DNA of 64,000 bases from Augochlora pura (taxonomy: Eukaryota > Arthropoda > Insecta > Hymenoptera > Halictidae): NCBI RefSeq assembly GCF_028453695.1, contig NC_135781.1:28581640-28645639 (forward strand). The letters run 5' to 3'. Shown here in pieces: positions 35,796 through 48,700 of this stretch. How positions within the stretch are numbered: position 1 is the stretch's first letter; every line of letters begins with the position of its first letter. The translations under genes were made by a program, and so were the position numbers. The notes under the pieces were generated by a model that saw only the letters and a list, made by a program, of their open reading frames with translations, ran no database searches and was not told where the DNA came from.

Positions 35796-35803
35796 CTTTT
35801 ATA
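35796..35803 (-). promoter_or_regulatory. TATA-like element upstream of DPH3
   Basis: TATAAAAG on the minus strand ends 26 nt before the DPH3 ATG. A start site at the usual distance would leave a leader of only a few nucleotides, so it may be fortuitous. The alternative is a start further upstream, within 35804-36200. Confidence 0.25.
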
Positions 35804-36903
35804 AATTAGAGGTTAAATTCAGAGAAAATACACGTTGCAAAAGCATGGCCTTGTGATTCAAAATCCATGTTTTCAGAGAAGAAATAAGAATGTCCACACA
35901 CAAGTTTTTGACGCGACCGGTACCGTGCTGCCACCGCAGCGGCATAAATGCGATTGAATAGTTTGTGTGTTTTACCATTTACGTACAACCGTGCTGTATA
36001 GAAATTTAAATGCCGTAAATAAAGCGGAAACGGCAAAAGTAATTTTTGGTTGTGCTTATAAATACTGTAATCTCTCAATTGAAGACTATAACTGCGAGAA
36101 CAAGTTTCTTGAATTGAAATAATGTAACGAACTACTGTGCTCTGATTGGCTGGCAATTCAGAGCTGAATAGAGCTTTGTCAATGACAAAGAACACTTTTC
36201 TAGACTTGTGATATCAAGCACGATTTTAGGAATTTACGAACGATGCTTAATATACATTGAAATATGTTGCAAGTATATGATTTGTAGGCAATATTTCGAT
36301 AAGTTAAACAAGAATTATTGCACTGCCCTAAAATGTCTTAAAACTATCGTAAAAGTATCCAGAAACTCCTGTAAAAGAAACTACCCTAAATCCGTCCCAA
36401 AACTGCCTTAAACCTGTCTACTCTAAATCTATAGAAAAACTGTCCTACATCTACTATAAATATGCCCTAAATGCTCTGAGGCTGATCCGTACACCACTAG
36501 ATCAATATTATCGATAAAATAGGAAATTATTATTTACAGTAACCTACGTTATCTACTCCCGCTACATCGTGTCCTCTATCGTAAGTTTGTGTCTTGAATC
36601 TTGTCTGCACTAGTAACAACTTATCTTCAGTCATCTACTTAACATCCACCGGCACATTATCGCACGATTTTATTGACATGCACTGTCGAAAATTAACACT
36701 TTTGAAGCGCAGACTCGTAGATTATACAACTGTGCCCCTAGTTTATCGCTCGTGATCCGACGAAAAATTGTGGAAATTTCAAATCTCTGTGGAGGATAGC
36801 AACGTTTGAATAGACGCGCGCACAGCAATTCCATAACGATCGAGATTTCATCCGTGCAGGAAAAGCTTCGTGTTTCGCTGTCGTTTCTAACCTACAAATT
36901 GGG
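35804..36903. other. Divergent spacer between DPH3 and RNF7
   Basis: About 1.1 kb separates the oppositely transcribed DPH3 and RNF7 start codons, so it probably holds both promoters. A minus-strand open frame at 35806-36195 (129 codons) has no recognisable domain. A short-period degenerate repeat occupies 36317-36475. No clear TATA box precedes RNF7. Confidence 0.5.
36317..36475. repeat. Degenerate short-period tandem repeat
   Basis: A unit of about 10-13 bp resembling CTGYCCTAAAA (variants CTACCCTAAAT, CTGCCTTAAAC, ATGCCCTAAAT) recurs about a dozen times with decay. Confidence 0.6.
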
Positions 36904-37057
36904 ATGGCCGACTCGGAGCAAGATTTTGGTGATCGTAGCGATAATGAAAACGTGAAACCTGATAAACTGTTTATCCTGAAGAAATGGAACGCGGTGGCCA
37001 TGTGGAGCTGGGATGTGGAGTGCGACACCTGCGCGATTTGCCGCGTCCAAGTAATGG
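36904..37057 (+). CDS. RNF7: RNF7/RBX2 (Roc2), exon 1 only
   Basis: 51 codons plus one base. A variable acidic N-terminus is followed by FILKKWNAVAMWSWDVECDTCAICRVQVM, which is almost identical to animal RBX2/SAG and distinct from RBX1. This holds the cullin-binding beta-strand (KKWNAVAMWSWD) and the first zinc ligands of the RING (Cys40, Cys43, Cys46). RBX2 pairs mainly with CUL5 in cullin-RING ubiquitin ligases. The exon ends at ATGG|GTAAGT, a near-perfect donor whose phase (1) fits the known Asp codon that follows. The remaining about 60 residues (second half of the RING) were not found on the plus strand between here and 64000, so the gene is incomplete in this window. Confidence 0.88.
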
Positions 37058-40000
37058 GTAAGTGTCTATACCCATACCGCACAGTTTCATAGGTTAGGTG
37101 AACGCATTGTTTCTTTTTCCAACTACCTAAAAAAAAAAGAACGTAAAAGAATGGATTGTTTGGTATTCTACTGAGTCGATATCAGCCTTGTGCAACGTAC
37201 CACGTGAATACGCAAATGCACGAGCGCATCGCTGAGCGGCGATGCGCGCGTTTCTCATTATCTTCGAAATGCATATAAATATTGCCGGGTCATCGGAATC
37301 CATTGCATTTTTATTTACGATATCATTTCGAACTGAATACTTTGTTACAAAAATTAATAATTTCTTGAAGTGCTTATGTCACGTTGCATCTGTTTTCTGA
37401 TACATCGATTACATTTCATACATATTCACTGCCGCTCTGATTGGGTACACTTAAGGAGTCTAATTTATTTTATTTGCGAAAACGACCAGCTTTATTAATA
37501 ACAACGTGTTCGTCACTTGATAATAATGTTTTGTATTTTACGATATGATTTTGTTAATTTCAGTAATTGATACTAAATGACATATCCAATAACACCATGC
37601 GTATAATGTTAAGATATTAAATTAATATTCCAAGATCATTAAGTGTTCTCATGATTTTATTAATTTGGTATATTATGAAATTATGATGAGATTTCATGAA
37701 TTTTCCGATCCCGAAAATAATTACTAACAACAGCTACAATGTTACAATCTCAAGCAAAACGACTGTTAAATTCGAAACAATGTTACAACAGTTAAAGATG
37801 AAAAATCTTCATCTCCGATCCCTGTGTTTCACCGTTCGTGTTCATACGGTCTCGCCACCGAGTGTTGCCAATTAACGCTCCGTGACCTCAATCACGACGT
37901 CACGACTCATTTACATTATTAATCGAAAACTTCTCTGATTGTTAAAACAATAAATAAATCATCGGTCGTAAAATTCAGGCTTTAATATGTTTTCCATTTG
38001 GGTATCGGTAAAAGGGGGGGGGGGGGAGATAAGAGAACGGCAATAACGGGTTCTCGTGAGAATCGTTCTATTCGAATAACTTATAAATTACATAAAAACT
38101 TAACGCGCCAGTTACGCTTACAAACAAATTCCCTTGTTCAAGTCTGAGAAGATTTGCAGGCACCGTAATAGTTCTCGGACACGTGGCGCACGGCGCAAGT
38201 AAACGTCACATAAACACAGAAATATGTATAATACACTAATAAAAGTATAAAGTCCGACGCGTTACGGTTCAAAGGGGATAACGCGCGCATCTGACAATGA
38301 GTCGTCGTATAGTCAGAGGTAACATCGCCGGCGAGCTATTGAACAAAGGAGATGCTATTGAAATATCTGTCTCGACCTCGGCACGTGCCGTACGCAAACA
38401 ACTGCCTGAAAACTATTCGACGTAGACTAGGATTTTCAGAACTGATTGTTCATCGTACCCGTACACATAGCATGGAACTTGTTAAGAGTTTCACTATTCT
38501 TTCTTAAACAGTTTCGCTTAAGTCCCGATACTTTTTGAGATCTGTACAAGCGGGATCCACGAAGGTTTGGCCACGATCTTTGTTCTAGGAGCAACTGGCT
38601 TCAGAAACTATTCTCTTTCCGTGGAACATTGCTCCCAGGGCAATTCGTGTCCAAGCCTGAGAGTATTTTTGTGTTAGGGCTGCGATAAAGTATAGCTTCT
38701 ATCGGAGCTCCAACACAATGTACTCGAACTAGCTAGCTCGGCGCCGCGTTAACTTCGACTAAACAAGGGGTTTTCAAGATAAATCTGGTACCTGCGTTAC
38801 GTGGGTTACAATACCGTACGTTGAACCGTACGATAGGAATGTCTCGCGTCGCTGATCCGTCCCATCGTAAAGCACAGTGAGATTCAAAACAAGACCGTAT
38901 CAGGGTTGCGAACGACCTGGGTACCGCAATGGTCGAGATGGCTGGGGGGGGGGGGGGGGGGAGGACAGCTGAGAGACGCGTGTAAACATGAATTGACATT
39001 GTCTGTACGATCAGTATAAGTCTACCTTAACTGCGGAGGAATATGGTCGAGTTGCCAAGTCAATTTCTACGACCTTGTGCAAGAGATAGTTCCTAAAAAA
39101 ATATTCGATACTATTATCATCTATTGTCTACATACAAGTGGTAAAAACAGCTCTCGAAGTTGAAGTTAAAAATACATTTAGCAAGCCAGAGGGTGTAGTC
39201 GTCCAACAGGTTAGACGTCTCTAGGTTCTTGACCCCAACATCGAGGGTAGCTTTCACCCATGGATCTAGACGACAGGGCGGGGTATTCCGCACAGAAGCT
39301 TCATCGAAATCGGCTCGTGCAACTCGACCACGCGAGATTCGATTAGATCCGCTACAGTCTGACACGATCCAATCGGATTCTTCACGATCCTTGGGGGCAA
39401 CTGGTTCCGCGTCGACGTGTCTGGGCGAATGGCGACGCGCTCGTCTCGGTCACGGTTGCGCCCGTTTCCGTGCCGGTTGCAACAGTAACGACATTGGAAA
39501 AATAAACGCGTATTATTTTGATCTCTGTTTCTTAACTATGCATACCTTACGATCTAATTGGTTCGCTGATGGCGCAATCGTCCGTTGACGCACCCGCTGA
39601 CGACGACAAGTATGTACAGTGGCTGACGCGACGGTGCAGACATAAGACACGCGTTCGGCAACGTTATTGTCGCCTCCGTCGAAGACATCGAGGAGACACG
39701 TGTCTCCGTATAACACGAACATCACGTCGTGGGAGCGTCGTCAATTATCTTCTCGCATGCTAACCGCAACATCCACGCGCGTTCATTAAATAACTCGCAT
39801 ATCTTGTTACCCTACTCGTATACCTTGCGCGCAAGTACTAATTTGAGGTAGACCCTGTAGAACTATCGAATAACAAAAATATAACAACTATGCACGACGT
39901 CCGACATCCGAACATGAGACCCTCCTCTCCCGCCGTCGTTGCTCCGTAATATCATTTCGTTGTATCCAGCTACCGAAAGAGCTGTCTCGAAGGAACCATA

Positions 40001-40272
40001 AGCCGTTCCGCGATACGCGATCCGCTTTTGTTTAGGCCCAGTCTGTCTACGATCCTCGACGATCGAGAGGTAGAGAGAAACGGGAGGAGGGGGCTCGCGG
40101 AAAAAGAAGTAGCGTTTCAAGAAGTTGCTAACTGACTCGCTTCCTTGTCGCTCGATAATGTAAGGAACTATGTGATACGCTCGAGGGCCCCGGCCAGGCG
40201 ACGCGTCGTCGATCCTGCTGGCCGGTCATCGAACACAGTGATCGGCTAGTTATCGAGTCCAAGAAGGAACAG
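37058..40272. other. AT-rich region downstream of RNF7 exon 1, no exon found
   Basis: This should be the start of RNF7 intron 1 on the plus strand, and its right end should be the 3'UTR of Tret1 on the minus strand. It includes G homopolymers at about 38014-38026 and 38942-38960. I searched it for the missing RING segment (a CNHSFH-like pattern) and found nothing. Confidence 0.55.
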
Positions 40273-43200
40273 TTAAAAGGCCATAGGCATGGGCTTCATG
40301 TTGGCCACCGCGCTCATTCGCCTTACAGGGCCGGTGAATCTCTTCTCAATCTCCTCCAGAGATCGACCGCGGGTTTCCGGCACGCAGAATATCACGAATA
40401 CGAAACCGAACAACACGATCGCGCCGAACAGCCAGAAGGTGCCGTATGCACCCATCTGCCGAACCATTTCCAGGTACGCTTTGGTTACGACGAACGTGCA
40501 GGTCCAGTTGAAGGCCGTCACCACGCTGGCCGCGGATCCGCGGATCTTCACCGGCAGGATCTCGCCCATCATCAGCCAAGGGATCGGCCCGAATCCGAGC
40601 GAGAAGCCGATCATGTAAATGATCAAGCTGGCCAATGGCAGCCAGCCGATCGTTGACACGTCGGACTTCAGCACATCTTTCACGTAGAAGAAGCCTCCCA
40701 GCGAGATCAAGGTCAGGACCATCGACACCGCGCTGATATAGAGCAGGATCTTCCTGCCGAGTCTGTCGATCACAGCTGCGGCGACGAACGCCGAGATGAA
40801 GTTCACGATCCCGACTATGATCGCAGATAAGTTTGCGATATTGCTACCGGCGTCCTGTTGACAAACGGTCGTGATTAGACTTAACTACCGAGTGTTAGGT
40901 GCAAATTGACCATTACTTAGCATCGTCGACGCTTCATCACGGTCAATTCACGCTTGGATAATTGGCTTGTTTAGTTACCTCGAAGATTCGGACTGTGTAG
41001 AACACGACCGCGTTGATTCCTGAGAACTGCTGGAAGAACATCAGGCCCAGAGAGATCATGAACGGCTTCAGGTGGTTCTTGTTGAACAGCTCCATGAAGG
41101 CACCCTGCGACCCGTTTCTCTCGCTATCCACGTGCAATTTTTCTACCGCTGTCAGTTCCTCGGTGATGTCGGTGTCCCGTCCGCGCAGCCACTGCAACGA
41201 TTTCCGGGCGTTCTTCGTTTTGCCTTTCGAGATGTACCATCTTGGCGTTTCGGGGATCATGAACATTAAGATCATGAACGGAATCGGAATACACGCGCCC
41301 AGCAACGCGAGGTATCTCCAATTGATGTACATACCCGCTACGAAACACAGTAGGATTCCTGTGGAAATTGGAGATAGAGACATTTAGTGCCTGAAAATTG
41401 GATACGACATTGTTCCTTGGATGGCTGAGCTAGCAACTCGTAGAACTATGGTTATCAGCCTGTGTTAACTGCCAAGACAAATTACCATAAAATCCCATAG
41501 AATTCAAAAGTGGATAATTCAGTTAAACGAATTGCAATCAGATCTAAAATTGATTAGATTACCCATTTAATCTTTTTACCTAGACCCCCCCCCCCCCCCT
41601 TAAACCCACTAAAATCCATTGCAAGTTGATTCACGTTCCGATGAAAATAATTTCTAAGACTAAGAACTGTGTCACCCGCGCATGATCGGCATACCGAGCC
41701 ACTCGACAAACCGAACGTATGTGAGTCAGTTCTAAGAAGTCTTTAAACTCATGTGCCATCCGAGGATTGTGAAAGACAAGTGTTTTCCATACCTGTATTA
41801 CCAAGGGCGGTAGGCAGGAGACCCAAAGTGCCCCGCACCTCAGGCTGCAGCGTCTCGCCTAGATAGACGGGCAGAGACAAGGACGCGATGCCGACGCAGA
41901 AGCCGCAAAGGGCTCGGCCAACGAGCACCATCGCGATGTTCGACGACAGGGCGATAAGTAACCAGGCTGCAATCGAAACGTGCTAATTAATACCCGGGGC
42001 GTTTAATTGGAAGCTGCTAGGTTTAACGGGAAAAAATGAAGGAATGATACCTGCGATGAAGGGCAACGCCGTGCCGAGTATAGTGTTCTTCCTGCCCAGG
42101 TACTCGATGCTGGGACCGCCTGCGATACCGCCGACGAGAGCGCTGAGCGGCATCACCGATCCGATCCAGGAGCCCTGGAACAAGAAAGCGCGCGTTGAGG
42201 CATCGCGGCATGGTGTGTACCGGCTCGTAACGGCTTCGGCTAATTACGCGAGCCTGATAGCGCGATCTTGCGAATCGATCGGGAGTACCGGTGCCGTCGA
42301 GAGTGATCGTCTGACGGCCTTGGAATATAAATAAACGCGGCGGGAAGAAAGGAGAACGTCATGGAAGGAAGGAAATCGTTAGCGATCGGCGCCGTATCGC
42401 GACCAAAGATCGTCGAAGTACAAGCGAAGCCGGCGCGACGACGCAACGAGGGACGAAACGGAGGGAACGCGGAAGTATCAGAAGCCCGTCGATTTAACTC
42501 GGCCGCGAGCTCGTTCTCGCGCGAGCGAAATCGCCGCGCGGGATCGTTGACGAAGGTTACGACGGGATCGAAACGCGGCGCGCATCGATCAAGCGGCGGC
42601 CAATCGCTGAGCCGGGATCTCGAGGCTCGAGGCTGGCCTGCCCACTGATGATTATGCCAGCCGCTGACCAACGGGGTCGTCATCGAGCTATCAGCCAAGT
42701 CCTACCATTGACGCACTCGAGGTTAAAGTTTTAATCATCCATTGACCCGAGCCGATGTCTGAGATTCGCCGACGTACCCTTTCGGTTTCAGCCTCGCTAA
42801 ACGATCGATCGATCGATCGATCGATCCAGAACTGCCTCCTTAATCGGGAATGAGTTGCTACGATCGTCCGAACCGAGAGAATTCCAGTCCGATCCGCTAA
42901 CAGCGAAATTGTAAACTTCGGACACTCCGAGATACTTCGAACGATCGATTAGATAGGTATCAATTAGATCAAGATCTTTCGATTTAGAGAATCAAGAATT
43001 TTTAAAGCTTCCTCTGATCTGATAAAGAGATTCGGACGATTGTAATTGTTCTTGTTCGTTTAACGATTGTCGAAAGGAGCTGTGCGAGTGTCGCACGTGG
43101 AGGTGTGGTCCCGCTTCTAGTCGCGATTTTTTGTCCGTTAAACGTTTGATAGTCAGGAAAAAATTCGTTTTCATTCTGCGCCGAGTATCGACGCGACTAC

Positions 43201-45413
43201 AGTGGCGTACGAGATCTTTCCGGCAGATAGTGCGGCTGGTTTGTATTCCAGATACTCGAAGGATTTCTTACCGATTGCCGGATCAATGATAGGCCGTCAG
43301 GTGGAATAATAAATTGTCATACACTCCGTTCGATAATTAGTCCTTCGTTACTAGCCCAGTTGTCTACCGTAAAGTAGTTCACGCCACTGCAGGTCGCAGT
43401 GATTCTCAAAACGGGTGCATGCAGCGAATTTCAATTCCTTTTCTATCGCGTTATTGACGTTATTAACCCTTTTGATACGGGGTTGACTGTTTCGTAAGCC
43501 GATGCAACTGAACTTTAAACGACACAGCAACGACAAGCGACGTTTGTTAAGATACCGCACAAGGAACAACGGTCCTGTCTTTTGCTGGGAAATGCTGCCG
43601 GCTACGAGCTAGATCATTCCGGTGGCGATCGGATCCGTTAGGAAAGCGGCTCCGTTTCTGCGATTCTATTACGTCCTAGCATCGCGACAGGTGCAGATCG
43701 AATTTCCGGCAACTTCCGCGATAACTTATCGTAAACGAAGTCCGAAGTTCGAGGGGGATCGCGCAGTCCTTGAACGTGTTCGAAAACAAACGTGCCACGC
43801 TGCTGTCCGGCTGGCCTTGGTTTCGTTTCCCGTTTTGCGAGAGAATCCGGATAAAATTGTTTCTCTTTCCGAGCGGAACGCGGGCGAGATTGCTCGCGCG
43901 ATCCCCCTCGAAGCACGTTTGTTTTCAAACATTCCCGTCATAGCTAAAACACCCGTGGCATAATCTCGTGAGCGGCGCGCAAAGCGTGTATTACCTCGTT
44001 TGCATCGCTCGCAGCGAAACGACACCCAACAATTATCATTAGTACTCACCATTTGATCCGTAACCTCGAACGTGGCCGTGGCATTGTCGCGCATGGAGAC
44101 CAGCGCGGGGGAGGTGTACGCGCTGGAGTAACCGACCACCATGGAACCAAGGGACACCGTCAAGGCTGCCAGCACCTGTGGAACAAGAAAACCGATCGTT
44201 ACGGCCTTGAAATCCTCATTGGTTCCGTAACTTTGCTATCGGTCGCGAGGATATATTCTAATGCCGTTAAAATGAACTTTCGATAATGTTTTTCACGCAT
44301 GCAACGGTTGCAATTGCTTAGACATCGTCCAATGTTCGAAACTACATCATCGACCTTGCCCCACGATTTATTTTACAGTTACGGTAATTAGCATTTGTTT
44401 GATAGCCGGGCGAGAGACAAAATTAAGCTGATGAGAGGTTAAAATATAATTTATCGCGATTTTTCAAAGATTGTTATGTCCTAGATATTTGAAGGGATGA
44501 GGATGACCAGGAGTCCTTAGTGACTAACGCTGTCTCTTCTTAAGCAAGAAGAGGCGACCAAGAAGTCAAATCTTATTTCGATTTAGAAGAAATTAGTAAC
44601 ATTGATATTTAGCTGATAAAATCTCCGTCGCGAGCTTGACTTGTTCTTATAGCGCAAAAGGTTAATCCCTATAATTGTGCTACCGATCGCATAGATACCT
44701 TCCACCGAGTTCAGATAACTTTTCGAAAGTTTTGAAACATTGCTAGAACTCGTTGAAATATCCTCTCATGTTCTAAACTTTGTTATTCCTCCCGTAGACG
44801 TTTTCTAACTGCGTTAAAGTAGACTCTCAACGTTATCAGGTCTGAAACTCTCCTATCAATAGACTCGCTTAAATTTAGCTACCAATGGTCTTCCATAAAC
44901 GTCTAAAAACTGTGCTACCAATCGCTTAAACTTCCTCAGATGCCCGAACATCCTTCAACGTCGAGCACGTTGCTACAAATCACTCGGAATCGTCCTCTAA
45001 TTACTAAACCATGACTACCAAGCGATTCCCGCTATGCTTCGATCTCACAAACCTCGCCACCGTTCCCTCGGCATAATATCGATATCGAAACGATCACGCG
45101 CAGATAATAAGTGGCTGCGATGTATTCTTGACACTCGATCCGAAAGGACGTTCCGCGGTCTCGCGGTCATGCGATCGCGGAAAAAAAGGGAAGCGACGCG
45201 CGGTTCGATCGCGGCGAGGGCGGTAGCGCGGCGTCGTCCTCCTCCTGGGCTGGAAAAAAATCTCGTTCGTTGGATCGCGAGGTCCGCGCGGAAAAAATAA
45301 AGTTTCGTTACGCGTATCGCCTCGGATACCTGAGTGAAGGTGCACTTAGCGACTGGCGCGTTGCCCGGTACTTCGATGTTCACATGGGTGTCCGCTCGCA
45401 TAAGAATCTTCAT
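40273..45413 (-). CDS. Tret1: Facilitated trehalose transporter Tret1, short N-terminal isoform
   Basis: Six minus-strand exons: 45413-45330, 44175-44050, 42174-42051, 41966-41793, 41358-40979, 40854-40273. All are GT-AG and sum to 1470 nt, giving 489 residues. This is an MFS sugar-transporter (SLC2-like) protein with twelve expected membrane helices. Visible motifs: EYLGRKNT after helix 2, GRALCG and SLPVYLGET, PETPRW (about 205-210), QQFSGINAV (about 279-287), DRLGRK (about 326-331), GPIPWLMMGEILP (about 385-397), PETRGRSLEEIEKRF (about 455-469). The N-terminus MKILMRADTHV is the conserved short Tret1 leader. Tret1 carries out reversible, concentration-driven trehalose uptake or release at the plasma membrane, notably from fat body to haemolymph. 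ATG 45413 is chosen because this leader begins there. Exon 2 begins in phase 0, which allows alternative first exons (see 50209-50649). Confidence 0.96.
42802..42826. repeat. (CGAT)n microsatellite in Tret1 intron 2
   Basis: About six tandem CGAT units form a self-complementary tract inside the 1.9-kb Tret1 intron. CpG-rich open frames on both strands of this intron (42240-42700, 43600-43970) have no domain support. Confidence 0.85.
44660..45030. repeat. Degenerate minisatellite in Tret1 intron 1
   Basis: A motif close to GCTACCAATCGCTTAAA followed by CTTCCTCAGATGTCTAAAACTGT recurs about eight times with spacing of about 30-60 bp and many substitutions. The clearest copies start near 44678, 44880, 44918 and 44970. 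Confidence 0.65.
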
Positions 45414-45737
45414 GGTCAAGGGTTAGGACGCTGCCAAATCGGGCCGATGAAAACAAAATCTCGCGGCGATCAAACGGAAACTTTCCGCGCGCCGATTAGT
45501 ATCGATTCCGGCCGGATCGAAACTCTGTGCTTGCTGAACCCCGATCCCACAAGCGCGGCGACGTTCACCGACGCGATTCCGCGATCGCGTTAGAAGATCT
45601 CCACCCTCCTGCGGTTCCTCTTCCGGCAGATTGATTGCTGTCGTTCTATCGTCTGTATTACCCGCGACGTCGGCGTCGACGTCCGTAAAATATTGACGCT
45701 CGTTATTGACACTCGTGGACCGACGGGTGGTTCTCCG

Positions 45738-45745
45738 CTTATATA
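45738..45745 (-). promoter_or_regulatory. TATA box of the short Tret1 isoform
   Basis: TATATAAG on the minus strand predicts a start site near 45710-45716 and a leader of about 300 nt to the ATG at 45413. It lies in CpG-rich DNA. The 302-codon minus-strand frame 45423-46331 crosses this promoter and is Arg/Ser/Ala-rich, so it is a composition artefact rather than a gene. Confidence 0.6.
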
Positions 45746-48700
45746 GGGAACGATGCTGGGGGGCCGCGAAGCCTATCCCTTCCCTTTTCGCGGCGAGGAT
45801 CCATCGTCCGCGAATCGGACGATTATGTACGTGTGTATATATACGCGCGTGTATGCGCGCGGTCGTCTCTCGTTTCGCGTTAGGTCCTACGCGCGAGCGT
45901 GACTCCGACTCGTGCCATTCCGTCGGTCTTGCCTCGGCGCACCGTTGTGACCGTTCCACGGACCACGTGGGTACCGTTTTCGAGAGGCCGTGACATGTCA
46001 CGAGCTCCGCGCCCCGGCGGGCGGAAGGGGGTCGAGAAAACCAGCCGCGAGGGCGGCAGCTCGCGCGAACCCGTCCGACTTGCCGAAACAATTCCACTCG
46101 TGATTCCGTACGCGGATCACGGATTCGGTTCTCTAGACCAGATCTTGGGCGAATCGTCGCCGATCCGGCGACCTTCTTCGAGCGTTGCGTAACCCGCGGA
46201 GCCGCTTTGTCGAACCGCTGCGCGCCGCACATTTTTCTCTCTTTTCTTTTCTCTCTGCTTTTTCCGCGTGCCGGTGCGAAACACAGCCCCGCGATCGTCG
46301 CCGCCGTGAATAAACGCGAGCAGCGGATCACGTTTCGTTCGCTTCGGTCGATGCTTATCCCGAAATTCGCTTTTTAACTCTATTCGGCTAATCGAACCGA
46401 CCAACGGGGTGAAAATATTGATTCTCGCGTGGCTCGAAAATGTTAAGCTCGCCACGCAGAGCGGAACACAAGCTGTCCGAAAGCCTTGCCGCGGCACCGG
46501 AAGCAGAGCCGAAACCGTCACGCGGAAGTAGAATTTCCGGCTTGCGAAATGTTGCGTGTACAAAACAGCGATCGTGTGTGTACCGGCTTCGACTCGGATC
46601 GGTTTAATATCGTCTCGAGAAGGATCTCGTTGTAACGTATACATGGAAAGTAATTAAGTCGGCTGGGTTATTATCAAAAGTACGCAAGGCCGCCGGCAGC
46701 AACGCCATACGGACGTGCATGCACGGACAACCGTGCGACGCGTGCATGCATACATGCATTCGTTCGTTCGTTCGTTCGTCGCGAGATCTTTTGTTTTCTG
46801 TAATTGTCTCTCTTTCGAGCGAAGCGGCGACGAAACACGCGCAAGCTGATCGGCCAGATGCGCGCGGACGTGTCGGGTTCCGCGCGTGCCCTCCTCGTTT
46901 CCTCGTGCGTTTCGCGAGCTGCTGCTGTCCCGCACTTGCATTCTCTCGTCTTGCTGACTCGAAACCGTAAAACCGAGATCTTAACGCGAATTTCCGATCT
47001 CTGCTGCAATTTCAGATTCGGCCACCTCTCGTCGACCTCTTAACCCTTGCGCTGCGGTTCATTTAACCGAAAAGTTAACTTTCGTCCTTGCATTTTCTAC
47101 GTCGGAAACATCGGAATGTAATTGGTATCTGTATCTGCTACTGTCTTTTTATTTAGAAACATGCTATTTTCTGAAGAATTTTAAAAATAGTCCAAAGGTG
47201 ACTATTTTGTTGCATCGTGTATTGCAATGATTTTATCTGACGATTCCGTCGATATCGTATTATAATCGTGTGAAACGAACCTCAGGAACATAAGAGCTAG
47301 AGCGAGGTTACTGATGCAGAAATCAATTCAGCTATTCAATTGGGCCTAGAACGCACGAAATCAACGGTCTAGCAATAGCGTATATCGCGTCCGCTATTCC
47401 CCCGTTTCCAATGCTGCAAGATAAAGCTGACTTTTATTCGCCAATCCGATAAAATCAGCATTAACCCAATTAATCGAATAATCGTACTTGTGAAGTCAAC
47501 TTAAGGGTTAGATTCCAAAGCAGCGTCACTTGAACGTTCTCAATCTATGCATCCGCGTCATCGTAAGCGCAAACATTCTTTTCGTTCCATCCTCCGTATC
47601 TCCGATTCATTCGTCAGAGGTTCGAGCGATCGAAATTTTCCAGTAGAACCGAACCGGTGATATCTACATTCTAACATCCGCTATTGATCCAGAAAACATT
47701 TCAGATAATGTAATTGAATCGTATTTATTTCTATACACGGGCAAACGTTTATTTTTTACAACGACGGAAAGTATGACGAAAGTATGAGGTAATCGGATTT
47801 CGTCCGAAACGGAATTGTCACAGAAAGTGTTACGAATGTGGATCGCGTTTCTACCGTTTTGTGCCACTTTCGGGGATTTCCTGGCGCAGATCGGAGACGC
47901 GAGCCCAAGTAGCGCGAAAACAGTCCGCGATCTCGCCGAAAAATCTGTCGAGAGGGAAAGCGGGCCGATCGAGATCGCATCTCTGCTCGAAACAACGAAA
48001 AAAAAAAGAAAGAAACGAGGCGGAACGACGGTCTCGTCGTCGTCTTTCATAACTCGGTCGGGCGTGCGACGTCGGGCCTCGTCGTTGCTCGCGATGTTTA
48101 TTCGTGTACGTCGATTTGCGCAACACGAAGTGCATCTGTACGCAACGCGTGGATGTCGTAAACGGCGAAGATCACGATCCTCTCGAGTTTAGCAGCGACC
48201 AAGGGGGGCGGGGGAAGTGCCGCGCGGCATGCGCGACCATTCGATTCGATTCGATCGCGATCTAGCTTCGATCCCGAACGATCCGACTCGATCCATCCCA
48301 GCCACGGAAAAACCGAACTCTTCGGGTGTGAAGAATACCGGAGCGGAGCGTACCGCGGCGGCACCGATTACTTAAAGGAGTATTTATGCGACAGGTTATG
48401 CGTTCGTTCCGCGACAATGCGAAACATTTCCACGTAACGCTTTAACGTAACTTAGTTTTTTAATTTGCAAAATACAAATTATTTAGACCGATTGCGACGG
48501 GTGGAAACTATGCAACAAGCATTTCTTTTTTAAATCGTTTTAACGGATTATTTATTTTTTCTACTATATTAACCCTTCGCCGAAACTCACCCTGTGCGAA
48601 ACGCGTACGCTATGCTGGTTTACTCAGATCCAGCTCAGTTTTCAAAAATATTTCAGTCAAAAATTATAAATACTATCTAGTCCCAAAAATTATAAATACT

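Larger units (their letters stand above)
32341..41599. repeat. Four long G/C homopolymers
   Basis: G runs lie at about 32341-32358, 38014-38026 and 38942-38960, and a C run at about 41583-41599. Each is 13-19 bases long. The coordinates span the set. Such runs are prone to length errors in assembly. Confidence 0.85.

Noticed and set aside
45423..46331. 302-codon minus-strand open frame just upstream of Tret1
   Set aside because: Arg/Ser/Ala-rich CpG composition, no domain. It spans the TATA box of Tret1 and ends 10 nt before its ATG, so it is leader and promoter sequence.
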